NCBI GenBank assembly: GCA_005788585.1
Contig: SYBY01000527.1
Coordinates: 1 to 13,829, forward strand
Direction: 5' to 3'
Length of the DNA stretch: 13,829 bases
Origin: Actinomycetota bacterium
Lineage (GTDB): Bacteria > Actinomycetota > Thermoleophilia > Solirubrobacterales > Solirubrobacteraceae
The first letter of the stretch is position 1. Every line of letters starts with the position of its first letter. Below are positions 5,574 through 12,776 of the stretch, piece after piece. A model generated the notes under the pieces. That model had not been told where the DNA came from. It worked only from the letters and a program-made list of their open reading frames with translations, and did no database searches. A program made the translations under genes and the position numbers.

Positions 5574-6362
5574 ATGCCCCTCGCCTGCCTGGACGGTGTC
5601 GTCGGTCCCGCCGCCGACGCGCGCCTCCCCGTCACCGACGAGGGGCTGCTGCGCGGCGACGGCGTCTTCGAGGTCGTCCGGCTGTACGACGGTCGCCCGT
5701 TCGCGCTGGCCGAACACCTGACGCGGATGGCCGGGTCTGCACAGAACCTGCGCCTCCCGATCGACCTCACCGCGGTCGCCGCCGACGTCGATGCGCTGCT
5801 GAACGCCCGGCCCGGGTTCGAGGGCGCGCTGCGCATCGTCATCACGCGGGGCGGGCACCGGCTGCTGCTGCTCGAGGAGCTGTCGCCCGCGCCCGACCTG
5901 CTCGCCGTCGTGCCCGTCACCTACGCGCCGACGCGGATCCTCGACGGCATCAAGTCGCTGTCCTACGCCGCCAACATGCTCGCCACGCGGGTCGCGCGCG
6001 AGCAGGGCGCCGACGAGGCGCTGCTCACCACGCCCCACGGCCGGGTGCTCGAGGCCCCGACGAAGTCGCTCTTCTACGCGCTCGGCGACGGTGGCCCGCT
6101 GTACACGCCGCCGCTCGACGACCACATCCTCGACTCGATCACCCGGCGCCGCCTCATCGAGCTCGTCCCGATCCAGGAGCGTGTCACGCCACTGGACGAC
6201 CTGACGGGCGCGACCGAGGCGTTCCTGGCCTCCACGACGCACGAGGTGCTCGCCATCGCCCGGGTCGGCGACCGCGAGCTCCCGTCCGCGCCCGGCCCGC
6301 TCACCGCCGCCGCGGCCGCCGCGGTCCGTGCGCACGTCGAGGCGGAGCTCACCGCCGCGTGA
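5574..6362 (+). CDS. Class IV PLP enzyme (aminodeoxychorismate lyase or branched-chain/D-amino acid aminotransferase)
   Basis: 262 aa fold-type IV pyridoxal phosphate enzyme. The N-terminal small domain has the usual DEGLLRGDGVFEVVRLYDGRPF (22-43). The catalytic Schiff-base lysine is K127 in GIKSLSYAANMLA, and E160 (RVLEAPTKSLF) is the conserved glutamate that contacts the PLP ring. GPLYTPPLDDHILDSITRRR (174-193) is the phosphate-binding region. The length matches 4-amino-4-deoxychorismate lyase (PabC, folate synthesis) better than a branched-chain aminotransferase (about 300-360 aa). No pabA/pabB is nearby, so I leave the symbol blank. ATG 5574 was chosen over longer in-frame extensions because those lie antisense to the CoA-transferase. 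Its TGA overlaps the next gene's start (GTGA, 6359-6362), so the two are translationally coupled even though their pathways look unrelated. Confidence 0.85.
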   Translation: MPLACLDGVVGPAADARLPVTDEGLLRGDGVFEVVRLYDGRPFALAEHLTRMAGSAQNLRLPIDLTAVAADVDALLNARPGFEGALRIVITRGGHRLLLLEELSPAPDLLAVVPVTYAPTRILDGIKSLSYAANMLATRVAREQGADEALLTTPHGRVLEAPTKSLFYALGDGGPLYTPPLDDHILDSITRRRLIELVPIQERVTPLDDLTGATEAFLASTTHEVLAIARVGDRELPSAPGPLTAAAAAAVRAHVEAELTAA

Positions 6363-7423
6363 AGGTCGTCACCGTCATCGGCAACCGGCCGCAGTTCGTC
6401 AAGGCGGCCGCGGTCAGCCGTCGCCTGCGAGAGGAGCACACCGAGATCCTCGTCCACACCGGCCAGCACTACGACGACGAGCTGTCGACCGTGTTCGTCG
6501 AGGAGCTCGGCATCCCGCGGCCGGAACTCGAACTCGGCCTGGGCGGTGGCACGAACACCGAGCAGACCGGCCGGATGCTCGCCGCACTGGCGCCGCTGCT
6601 CGCCGATGAGCAGCCCGACGCCGTCCTCGTCTACGGCGACACGAACTCCACGCTGGCCGGCGGACTCGCCGCCGCGCAGGCCCAGATCCCGGTGGCCCAC
6701 GTCGAGGCCGGGATGCGGTCGTTCGACCGCCGGATGCCGGAGGAGCTCAACCGGGTGCTCACCGACCACCTGTCCACGCTGCTCCTCGCGCCCAGTGACA
6801 CCGCGGTGGAGAACCTTCGCCGCGAGCACGTCGCCGGCACGGTCGAGCAGGTCGGGGACGTCATGGTCGACATCGCCATGCTCCTCCAGCCCCGCGCCCA
6901 TGCCGACACCGGCGCACCGGCGCGGCTGGGTGCGCCGGACTCGGGGTTCGTGCTCGCCACCGCGCACCGCGCGGGCAACGTCGACGACCCCGACCGTCTG
7001 CGGGCGCTCGTGGCGCTCCTGCGCGGCGTGGAGGGCCCGGTCGTCCTCCCGCTGCATCCGCGGACACGCGCGCGCCTCGAAGCCGCCGGCCTGCTTGACG
7101 ACCTGGCCGCCGACGTGACGATCACCAAGCCGCTGGGCTATCTCGACTTCACGGCGCTGCTCGTTCGGGCCGGAAGGGTCCTCACCGATTCGGGCGGCGT
7201 CCAGAAGGAGGCGTACCTCGCCGGGGTGCCGTGCGTGACGATGCGCGACACCACCGAGTGGGTCGAGACCGTCGACGTCGGGTGGAACGTCCTCGTGGAT
7301 CTCGACCTCGACCGTGCCCGCGCGGCGCTGGCCGCCACACCGCCATCCGAACGCCCCGAGCTCTACGGCGACGGTGACGCGGGCGGGCGCGTCGTGGCGG
7401 CCGTGACGCGCCTGGTGTCGTAG
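6359..7423 (+). CDS. wecB: UDP-N-acetylglucosamine 2-epimerase (non-hydrolysing)
   Basis: 354 aa from GTG 6359. Interconverts UDP-GlcNAc and UDP-ManNAc through 2-acetamidoglucal, in the cytosol, supplying ManNAc or ManNAcA for surface polysaccharides. The N-terminus KVVTVIGNRPQFVKAA is diagnostic. Active-site elements follow in order: D94 in GDTNST, E116 in HVEAG, E128/E129 in RRMPEELNR, H203 in TAHRAGN, and DSGGVQKEA (277-285), which binds UDP. RDTTEWVETVDVGWN (296-310), with Trp where E. coli WecB has Arg-Pro, is closer to archaeal and WbpI-type 2-epimerases, so a modified substrate such as a diacetamido-uronate is possible. It overlaps the upstream gene by four bases. The dehydrogenase that could use its product lies about 4 kb away on the opposite strand. 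The symbol reflects the family; the exact substrate is not proven. Confidence 0.92.
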   Translation: MKVVTVIGNRPQFVKAAAVSRRLREEHTEILVHTGQHYDDELSTVFVEELGIPRPELELGLGGGTNTEQTGRMLAALAPLLADEQPDAVLVYGDTNSTLAGGLAAAQAQIPVAHVEAGMRSFDRRMPEELNRVLTDHLSTLLLAPSDTAVENLRREHVAGTVEQVGDVMVDIAMLLQPRAHADTGAPARLGAPDSGFVLATAHRAGNVDDPDRLRALVALLRGVEGPVVLPLHPRTRARLEAAGLLDDLAADVTITKPLGYLDFTALLVRAGRVLTDSGGVQKEAYLAGVPCVTMRDTTEWVETVDVGWNVLVDLDLDRARAALAATPPSERPELYGDGDAGGRVVAAVTRLVS

Positions 7424-7443
7424 GACACCGCCCGCGCCACCAT

Positions 7444-7449
7444 TACGCT
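7444..7449 (+). promoter_or_regulatory. -10 element, leaderless promoter of the PP2C phosphatase gene
   Basis: TACGCT lies 6 bases before ATG 7456 in the 32-base gap after wecB. The absence of a Shine-Dalgarno sequence supports a separate leaderless transcript rather than readthrough only. Confidence 0.45.
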
Positions 7450-7455
7450 GACCCT

Positions 7456-9714
7456 ATGGATGGTCGACGCCTCCTGTCCGTCGGGCTTGTCGCCGGTCTC
7501 CTCGTCGCGACGCTCCTCGCGAGCCTGCTCGTCCTGCAGACCGAACAGGCGGACGATCGTGAGGAGGCCCGCAGCGTCGCCGATCAGGCGTCGGCGGCGA
7601 TCGTGTCGACGCTGCGTCTCGCCGGCCTCAGCGTGCGGGGGGCGGACGGCCTGCTGACCGCCGGGGACATCCCGCCGCCGCGCTTCACCCCGTTCGCACG
7701 GGACGTCCTCGATGAGCGGATCGTCACCGTCCTGGGGTGGGCGCGCCTCGTGTCCGCAGACGAGCGCCGCGCGTTCGAGCGGGCGACCGGGCGGCCGATC
7801 GTGGCCCCGTCCCCCGACGGTGAGCTGCGCCGCCAGGGCGACGCCGCGGAGTACCTGCCCATCGCCCGGCTGCGGCCGGACACCAGGACGGTACGCAGCG
7901 CGCTCGGCTACGACCAGTACGCGGAGCCCAGCCGCGCGCGAGCCGCGAGGGCCGCGCGGGACACCGGCCGGCCACGACTCACCGCGCCGCTCGTCCTGGT
8001 CGGTTCACGACGCCCCGCGGTCACGGTCTACCAGGCCGTCTACGACCAGCGCGAACCCACACGCACCGTGTCCGAGCGCCGCCGGGCGTTCCGCGGGACG
8101 CTCGGGGGCGCGCTGTCGGTCGATCGCTTGGAGGAGCTGGTCACCGCGCAGCTGCCCGAGGGCGCCGCGTTCGGCGTCCGGGACGGGGAACAGGTGCTCA
8201 TCGCCGGCCCCTCCGACCCTCAGGCCACCCGCACGGTCGCCGCGCTTGGCCGCCGGTGGGCGATCAGCGTCGTGCCCGGGCACACGTCCTCCCACGCGCT
8301 GCCGGTCGTCATCGCGGTCGGCGGGACGATCCTCGCGCTGCTCGCCGGCGCCGTGGTCGCGCTGTCGCGCCGCCGCGAGAGGACCCTCGAGGCAGATCGC
8401 GAGCTCGCCCGGCGCCTCGCCGAGCGCGACGCGCTGCTCCTCGATGTCGGCGCGGCGGTCGACGTCGCGGGGTCGATGAACGAACGCACGCAGGCGGTCG
8501 CCGAACTGCTGGCGACGCGCTTCGCCGACGTCTGCGTCATCTCCCATCTCGACGGCACCGGTGGCCTGCGTCGGATCGGCCACGCGGCGCGCCGGCCGCG
8601 CGATGCCGACCTGCTGGCGATGCTCCCGCTCCCGGCGCCCGACAGCGGCGAGGCGGCGGTCGTGCGGCGGGGGGAGCCGCTGCTGATCAGCCACGTCGAC
8701 GACGAGCTCGTCCGGCGGATCTCCACGTCGGAGGAGGAGGTCGCCATGCGGCGCGAGATCGGCATCCGCTCGTCGATGATCCTTCCGATGGCCGCGCAGG
8801 GGGTCGTCAACGGCGCCATCACGCTCGCGATCCGCGGCGAGCACGGCCGCCGGTTCGGCCCCGACGACCTGGCGTTCGGCGCGCAGCTCGCGCAGCGCGC
8901 GTCGCTCGCGCTGGACAACGCGCGGCTGTACGAGAGCGAGCACGAGATCGCCACGACCCTGCAGCAGGCGCTGCTGCCGCCGCGGTTGCCTGCACCACCC
9001 GGGGTCGAGGTCGCGGTGCGGTACCGGCCGGCGGGGACGGGGGTGATGGTCGGCGGTGACTTCTACGACCTGTTCCGCGCGGCGGAGGGCTGGATTGCGG
9101 TGGTCGGCGACGTGCGCGGCAAGGGCCCGCGGGCGGCCGCGGTCACGGCGCTCGTCCGGCACACGCTCCGCGCTCGTGCATCGACCGACGGGGTCGTCGC
9201 CGCGCTGCACTCGGTCAACGATGCGCTTCGCAACGAGCACGACGACGAGCTCTTCTGCTCGGTCGCCGCCGTGGAGTTCACCCTCGACGGCGACCCGCCC
9301 CAGTCCGGCCGCCTGCGGGCGGTCGCCGCGGGACATCCTCCCCCGCTCATCCTGCGCGCGGATCGCGAGCTGGAGGTCCTCCCCGTCCGCGGGCGGCTGC
9401 TCGGGCCGTTCGACGACCCGCACCTGCGGACCTCCGACACCACGCTGCTCCCCGGCGACGCTGTCCTCCTGTACACCGACGGCCTGTCCGAGGCACGTCG
9501 CGACGGGCAGCAGTTCGGCGAGGATCGCCTGCACGAAGCGGCACAGGCCGCGCCGCGCGGGTCGCTGACCGGGATGCTCACCCACGTCGAGCTCGAAGCG
9601 GTGAGCTTCGCGCAGGGACAGCCGCAGGACGACATCGCCCTCGTCGCGCTCCGGCTCCCGCTGCCCGGCGGGGCGACCGGGCAGGAATGGGTGGCCGGCG
9701 GCGCGACCGCCTGA
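7456..9714 (+). CDS. Membrane sensor phosphatase: CHASE-GAF-SpoIIE/RsbU PP2C
   Basis: 752 aa. An N-terminal helix (7-28) and a second one (about 281-303) bracket an extracellular CHASE sensor. CHASE hallmarks are VLGWARLVSADERRAFE (92-108), the ALGYDQYAEPSR block with DTGRPRLTAPL (149-179), and AVTVYQAVYD. A short coiled coil (308-328) leads to a GAF domain (about 330-490) and then a PP2C-type phosphatase domain (about 495-735). The phosphatase has metal-site aspartates D535 (GGDFYDLF), D552 (GDVRGKG), D675 (YTDGLSEAR) and D725/D726 (QDDIAL). In this family the phosphatase removes phosphate from an anti-anti-sigma (STAS) protein and so activates a stress sigma factor; that is family knowledge. 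No STAS, anti-sigma or sigma gene is in the window. It is convergent with the lipase gene, 24 bases apart. Confidence 0.93.
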   Translation: MDGRRLLSVGLVAGLLVATLLASLLVLQTEQADDREEARSVADQASAAIVSTLRLAGLSVRGADGLLTAGDIPPPRFTPFARDVLDERIVTVLGWARLVSADERRAFERATGRPIVAPSPDGELRRQGDAAEYLPIARLRPDTRTVRSALGYDQYAEPSRARAARAARDTGRPRLTAPLVLVGSRRPAVTVYQAVYDQREPTRTVSERRRAFRGTLGGALSVDRLEELVTAQLPEGAAFGVRDGEQVLIAGPSDPQATRTVAALGRRWAISVVPGHTSSHALPVVIAVGGTILALLAGAVVALSRRRERTLEADRELARRLAERDALLLDVGAAVDVAGSMNERTQAVAELLATRFADVCVISHLDGTGGLRRIGHAARRPRDADLLAMLPLPAPDSGEAAVVRRGEPLLISHVDDELVRRISTSEEEVAMRREIGIRSSMILPMAAQGVVNGAITLAIRGEHGRRFGPDDLAFGAQLAQRASLALDNARLYESEHEIATTLQQALLPPRLPAPPGVEVAVRYRPAGTGVMVGGDFYDLFRAAEGWIAVVGDVRGKGPRAAAVTALVRHTLRARASTDGVVAALHSVNDALRNEHDDELFCSVAAVEFTLDGDPPQSGRLRAVAAGHPPPLILRADRELEVLPVRGRLLGPFDDPHLRTSDTTLLPGDAVLLYTDGLSEARRDGQQFGEDRLHEAAQAAPRGSLTGMLTHVELEAVSFAQGQPQDDIALVALRLPLPGGATGQEWVAGGATA

Positions 9715-9738
9715 ACGCGGCCGCGCCGACGCGGTTCC

Positions 9739-10680
9739 CTACCCGCCGATGTAGGGCGTGATGAACCGGCACCCCGGCCGGCGAGCCGTCGACGGGTCGA
9801 GGCCATTCAGCATGAGGCGCAGCGCGATCGAGTCGAACGCGATCGCGACGTGGTCGACATAGTCGAGCGAGCACGCGCTCTGCACCACGATGTTGGTCGC
9901 ATTGGGCGCGTTGAGGGCCTGCGACCGGAAGGGCGTCACGACGGTGTCGTACTTCGTCGAGATCATCGTGTACCGGATGCCGGGTGCGGTTTCGCCCAGG
10001 GCGTTCACGCCCTGCACATAGGGCGAGAACGTCTGCTGGTCGAGCAGCCCGGGGGCGCCGCTCCCCAGGGCGGCATAGATCGGCTCGGCCAGCCACGGCA
10101 CGAACGTGCGCAGCGCGCGCCCGGCCGTGGCGATGCCGTTCAGCGTGGTGCCACGCGTGTTCGGCGCGAGGCCGACGACCGCGCCGACCTTGTCGCGGCC
10201 CGCGCGCAGCGAGTACGCGCGCACCAGGAGGCCGCCCTGGGAATGCCCGACCAGGTCAACCTTCGGCGCGCCCGTGCGTGCACGGACCGTCTCGACGAAG
10301 TCTGCGAGGACCTGCTCGCTCTGCGCCAGCGGTGTGAGACCGCCGATGATGCCCAGCGAGATCGCCGTGTGCCCGTAGTTGAACGCGAAGACGCAGTAGC
10401 CGTGGTTCTTCAACAGGGGGGAGGCCGCGTTCCAGTTCAGACCCATGTTCACCCCGGTGGCGTGGACGAGCACCACGGGCCGGGGATGCGCCGTGGTCGG
10501 TTTGCACGTCCAGTCGTTTGCGCCGGGCGGCGGGCTGTCGGGGCCGCGCAGCAGCGCTTGCCCGGCGGCGATCGAGTTGTACGTCACGGGCAGTGCGGCG
10601 CTCGTGGCCGGCAGGGCGAGCGCGAGCACGCCGGCGATTCCGGCAGCGGCAAGCGCGCGCCGTAGGCGCGTCTGGGACAT
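9739..10680 (-). CDS. Secreted alpha/beta-hydrolase lipase/esterase
   Basis: 313 aa from ATG 10680, chosen because a strong Shine-Dalgarno run lies just upstream and the signal peptide then starts properly; an in-frame start at 10761 would add a non-signal leader. Residues 1-29 are a Sec-type signal (basic SQTRLRR, hydrophobic core, TSA-A cleavage). The mature enzyme hydrolyses ester bonds of lipids outside the cell. The oxyanion strand is VVLVHATG (69-76), the nucleophile is S147 in GHSQGG, the acid is probably D245 (STKYDTVV), and the histidine is H277 (DYVDHVAI). Four cysteines (59, 96, 270, 304) could form two disulfides, as in other exported actinobacterial lipases (class 2-like). It is divergent from the TetR gene, which probably controls it. 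Chain length and substrate preference cannot be told. Confidence 0.88.
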   Translation of the reverse strand: MSQTRLRRALAAAGIAGVLALALPATSAALPVTYNSIAAGQALLRGPDSPPPGANDWTCKPTTAHPRPVVLVHATGVNMGLNWNAASPLLKNHGYCVFAFNYGHTAISLGIIGGLTPLAQSEQVLADFVETVRARTGAPKVDLVGHSQGGLLVRAYSLRAGRDKVGAVVGLAPNTRGTTLNGIATAGRALRTFVPWLAEPIYAALGSGAPGLLDQQTFSPYVQGVNALGETAPGIRYTMISTKYDTVVTPFRSQALNAPNATNIVVQSACSLDYVDHVAIAFDSIALRLMLNGLDPSTARRPGCRFITPYIGG

Positions 10681-10683
10681 GAC

Positions 10684-10692
10684 CTCTCCTCC
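10684..10692 (-). promoter_or_regulatory. Strong Shine-Dalgarno site of the lipase gene
   Basis: On the minus strand GGAGGAGAG ends 3 bases before ATG 10680, with the GGAGG core at 7 bases. It decides the start and contrasts with the leaderless neighbours. Confidence 0.7.
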
Positions 10693-10732
10693 AAGAGTCG
10701 CGGGGGAGTGTTTTAGGAACCCGCGCGATCCC

Positions 10733-10761
10733 AAACTACCCGGACGGCCACGTGGTGGCAA
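10733..10761 (-). promoter_or_regulatory. Sigma70-like promoter of the lipase gene
   Basis: On the minus strand TTGCCA (10761-10756) and TAGTTT (10738-10733) are separated by exactly 17 bases. Transcription would start near 10726, giving a leader of about 45 bases that carries the Shine-Dalgarno site. Confidence 0.55.
10747..10759. promoter_or_regulatory. Inverted repeat, candidate TetR operator
   Basis: GCCAC (10747-10751), 3 bases, GTGGC (10755-10759), with an internal CACGTG palindrome at 10749-10754. It overlaps the -35 and spacer of the lipase promoter and lies 16 bases upstream of the tetR -10, so a bound dimer could block both. Confidence 0.4.
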
Positions 10762-10774
10762 CCCTGACCGGCAC

Positions 10775-10780
10775 TAGCAT
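10775..10780 (+). promoter_or_regulatory. -10 element, leaderless promoter of the TetR gene
   Basis: TAGCAT lies 8 bases before ATG 10789. It is the same hexamer at the same distance as at the class IV aminotransferase gene. No Shine-Dalgarno sequence is present. Confidence 0.45.
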
Positions 10781-10788
10781 CGGGTGCA

Positions 10789-11424
10789 ATGCGACACGGC
10801 GCGCCAGAGCCCCTGCCGCCCGGCAGGTCCGGAATATCGCCCGCCGATGTCGCGGCATCCCAGCGCGGGCGGCTGCTGGACGCGATGACGCAGCTCTGCT
10901 TCGAGGTCGGCTATCCCGCGGTGAGGATCGCGGATCTGGCGACCGCGTCCCGGACTGCGAAGCGGACCTTCTACGCGCATTTCACCGATCGCGAGGACTG
11001 CTTCCTCGCCGCCTATGAACGCGTTGACGCGGAAGCCTTCGACGCGCTGGCCCGCGGCGCCGCGACCGCCGAGGACCCGCTCGGCAGGATCGAAGCGGCA
11101 CTCGCCGAGCTGTTCGCGCAGCTCGCCGGCGCCCCAGCGCGGGCCCATCTCTACGTCCTCGCGTCCCTTGCCGTCGGACCGCGCGTGACCGCGCGCCGGG
11201 CAGAGACGCTCGAGCAGCTCGCGAACCTGTACATCGCGCTGCACCAGCAGGTGCTCCCGTCCTACTCGCCGAGTACGCCGCTGTCACGTCTGCGTGCGCT
11301 GTCGGTGGTCGGGGCCGTCGAGCTCCCGATGGTCACCACCATCCGGGAGGACGGCGCGGACGCCCTACCCCCGCTGGCTCCCGAGCTCGCCCGGACGGCC
11401 TACGCGCTGGTCTACGGCGCGTAG
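10789..11424 (+). CDS. TetR/AcrR family transcriptional regulator
   Basis: 211 aa. After a flexible Pro/Gly-rich 20-residue head, the TetR DNA-binding domain spans about 25-75: RGRLLDAMTQLCFEVGYPAV (helix 1), RIADLATASRTAKRTFYAHF (the helix-turn-helix, ending in the signature FYAHF) and TDREDCFLAAYE. The remaining helices form a ligand-binding and dimer domain that I cannot match to a ligand class. TetR proteins usually repress a divergent neighbour and release DNA when a small molecule binds. Here the neighbour is the secreted lipase, so a lipid or fatty-acid-type effector is a reasonable guess only. It is convergent with the nucleotide-sugar dehydrogenase, with six bases between stops. The ATG at 10789 is supported by the -10 spacing. 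Confidence 0.9.
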   Translation: MRHGAPEPLPPGRSGISPADVAASQRGRLLDAMTQLCFEVGYPAVRIADLATASRTAKRTFYAHFTDREDCFLAAYERVDAEAFDALARGAATAEDPLGRIEAALAELFAQLAGAPARAHLYVLASLAVGPRVTARRAETLEQLANLYIALHQQVLPSYSPSTPLSRLRALSVVGAVELPMVTTIREDGADALPPLAPELARTAYALVYGA

Positions 11425-11430
11425 GCCGTT

Positions 11431-12726
11431 TCAGGCTGCGCCGCCGCCGAGCCGGCGAACCGGGACGCCCGCCGCGGTGAACGGCGTCGCGTCCAGCACG
11501 CCGCGCCCGTCGACGATCGCGCGGACGCCCGCGAGGTCCTCGGGCTGCAGGCGCGCGTACTCGGCGTGGTCGGCCTGGATGACCGCGCCGTGGACGGGGA
11601 CGCCGTCCCACGGCTCGAACCCCAGCGCCCGCAGCTCATCGGGCGCGTAGAGCGGATCGGAGGCGACGGCGACGGCCCCGCGGGCGCGCAGGTTGTCGCG
11701 CAGCGGGACGGCGCCGCTGAACGCCGTCTCCTTCACGCCGCCGCGGTACGCCACGCCGAGGATGAGGACGCGCTTGCCCTCCAGCCCGCCGAGCAGGTCC
11801 TGCAGCACGCCGACGGCGTACGCGGGCATCGCCTCGTTGACGTGCCGCGCGACCGCGGGAAGCTGAGCGCCTGGGTCGCCGGCGAGATAGAACCGGGGGT
11901 AGACCGGGATGCAGTGCCCGCCCACGGCGACGCCGGGGCGGTGGATGTGGCTGAACGGCTGCGAGTTGGCGGCGTCGATGACGCGCTGCACATCGATGCC
12001 GAGGCCGTCGGCATGGCGGGCGAGCTCATTCGCGAACGCGATGTTGATGTCGCGGTACGTGGTCTCCGCGAGCTTCGTCAGCTCCGCCGCCTCCGCGCCG
12101 CCCATCGCGCGGACCTCGACGTCGGGCAGGAAGGACCCGTACAGCGCGACACCGCGCTGCTCGCCCGCCGGGTCCAGTCCGCCGACGAGCTTCGGGTAGG
12201 TCGCGAGATCCTGGAGGATCCGGCCGCTGAAGACCCGTTCGGGGGAGAAGACGACGTGGAAGTCGATGCCGGCGCGCAGCCCGCTGATGGTGGCCAGCGC
12301 GGGCGCGATGCGGGTGCGCGTGGTGCCGACGGGCACCGTCGTCTCGATCGCGACGGTGATGCCGCGGTGGCCGGTCTGCGCCGCGGCGGCCAACCCGGTG
12401 CCGATGTCCCGCACCACGGCGTCGAGGGCCGACCAGTCCGGTGTGCCCTCGTCATTGACGACGAGGGGCGGCACGGCGATGACGAGCTCCGGTCCGGCGG
12501 CGATGGCGGCGGCGGTGTCGGCGGTGGCCCGGAGGCGTCCGCCCCCGACGGCGTCGCGCAGCGCATCGTCGAGCCCGGCCTCGTTGGGGAACGGCGCGCG
12601 CCCGGCGTTCACCGCCTCGACGACGGCGGGGTCGATGTCGCACCCGGTGACGGAGTGGCCGGTTCGCGTGAGCTGGGCGGCGATCGGCAGGCCGATCTTC
12701 CCAAGGGCAACCACGACGGCGTTCAT
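11431..12726 (-). CDS. Nucleotide-sugar 6-dehydrogenase (UDP-ManNAc/UDP-GlcNAc dehydrogenase type)
   Basis: 431 aa, the usual length. Oxidises C6 of a UDP-hexose(amine) to a uronate with two NAD+ in the cytosol. The NAD-binding domain starts MNAVVVALGKIGLP, where the first glycine of GxGxxG is alanine (A7). IETTVPVGTTR (128-137) and FSPERVFSGRIL (160-171) are family motifs, the latter typical of the WecC/WbpA branch. K218 lies in ELTKLAETTYRDINIAFANEL; position 222 is Thr where E. coli WecC and UDP-glucose dehydrogenases have Asn. The catalytic cysteine is C272 in VGGHCIPVYPRF. A C-terminal Rossmann domain (LILGVAYRGGVKET) binds the UDP-sugar. The start at 12726 overlaps the stop of a 17-codon mini-ORF (ATGA). 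The upstream Gfo/Idh/MocA gene on the same strand and the distant 2-epimerase suggest synthesis of a ManNAcA-type sugar. Confidence 0.9.
   Translation of the reverse strand: MNAVVVALGKIGLPIAAQLTRTGHSVTGCDIDPAVVEAVNAGRAPFPNEAGLDDALRDAVGGGRLRATADTAAAIAAGPELVIAVPPLVVNDEGTPDWSALDAVVRDIGTGLAAAAQTGHRGITVAIETTVPVGTTRTRIAPALATISGLRAGIDFHVVFSPERVFSGRILQDLATYPKLVGGLDPAGEQRGVALYGSFLPDVEVRAMGGAEAAELTKLAETTYRDINIAFANELARHADGLGIDVQRVIDAANSQPFSHIHRPGVAVGGHCIPVYPRFYLAGDPGAQLPAVARHVNEAMPAYAVGVLQDLLGGLEGKRVLILGVAYRGGVKETAFSGAVPLRDNLRARGAVAVASDPLYAPDELRALGFEPWDGVPVHGAVIQADHAEYARLQPEDLAGVRAIVDGRGVLDATPFTAAGVPVRRLGGGAA
12710..12726. repeat. 17-bp direct repeat, copy 1 (start of the dehydrogenase gene)
   Basis: ACCACGACGGCGTTCAT is identical to the copy at 12760-12776, 50 bases apart. 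On the minus strand it encodes the first residues MNAVVV of the dehydrogenase. Confidence 0.95.
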
Positions 12727-12776
12727 AGCTCCGCCAATCGCCCGCAGGTTGTCCCGGCGACCACGACGGCGTTCAT
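12723..12776 (-). CDS. 17-codon mini-ORF coupled at both ends between two sugar genes
   Basis: On the minus strand this reads MNAVVVAGTTCGRLAEL then TGA. Its ATG overlaps the stop of the Gfo/Idh/MocA gene (ATGA) and its TGA overlaps the dehydrogenase ATG (ATGA), so a ribosome could pass through all three frames. Its first seven residues copy the dehydrogenase N-terminus through the 17-bp repeat. There is no Shine-Dalgarno sequence. It may be a duplication relic rather than a functional peptide, or a coupling device. Confidence 0.3.
   Translation of the reverse strand: MNAVVVAGTTCGRLAEL
12760..12776. repeat. 17-bp direct repeat, copy 2 (end of the Gfo/Idh/MocA gene)
   Basis: Identical to the copy at 12710-12726. 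Here it covers the stop codon of the oxidoreductase gene and the start of the mini-ORF. Confidence 0.95.

Noticed and set aside
5538..6335. Upstream extension of the CoA-transferase frame on the minus strand
   Set aside because: It is antisense to the PLP gene and its translation has no family features; the enzyme has full normal length from GTG 5537.
8005..9585. 526-codon open frame antisense to the phosphatase gene
   Set aside because: The translation is compositionally biased with no motif, while the opposite strand has all CHASE, GAF and PP2C hallmarks.
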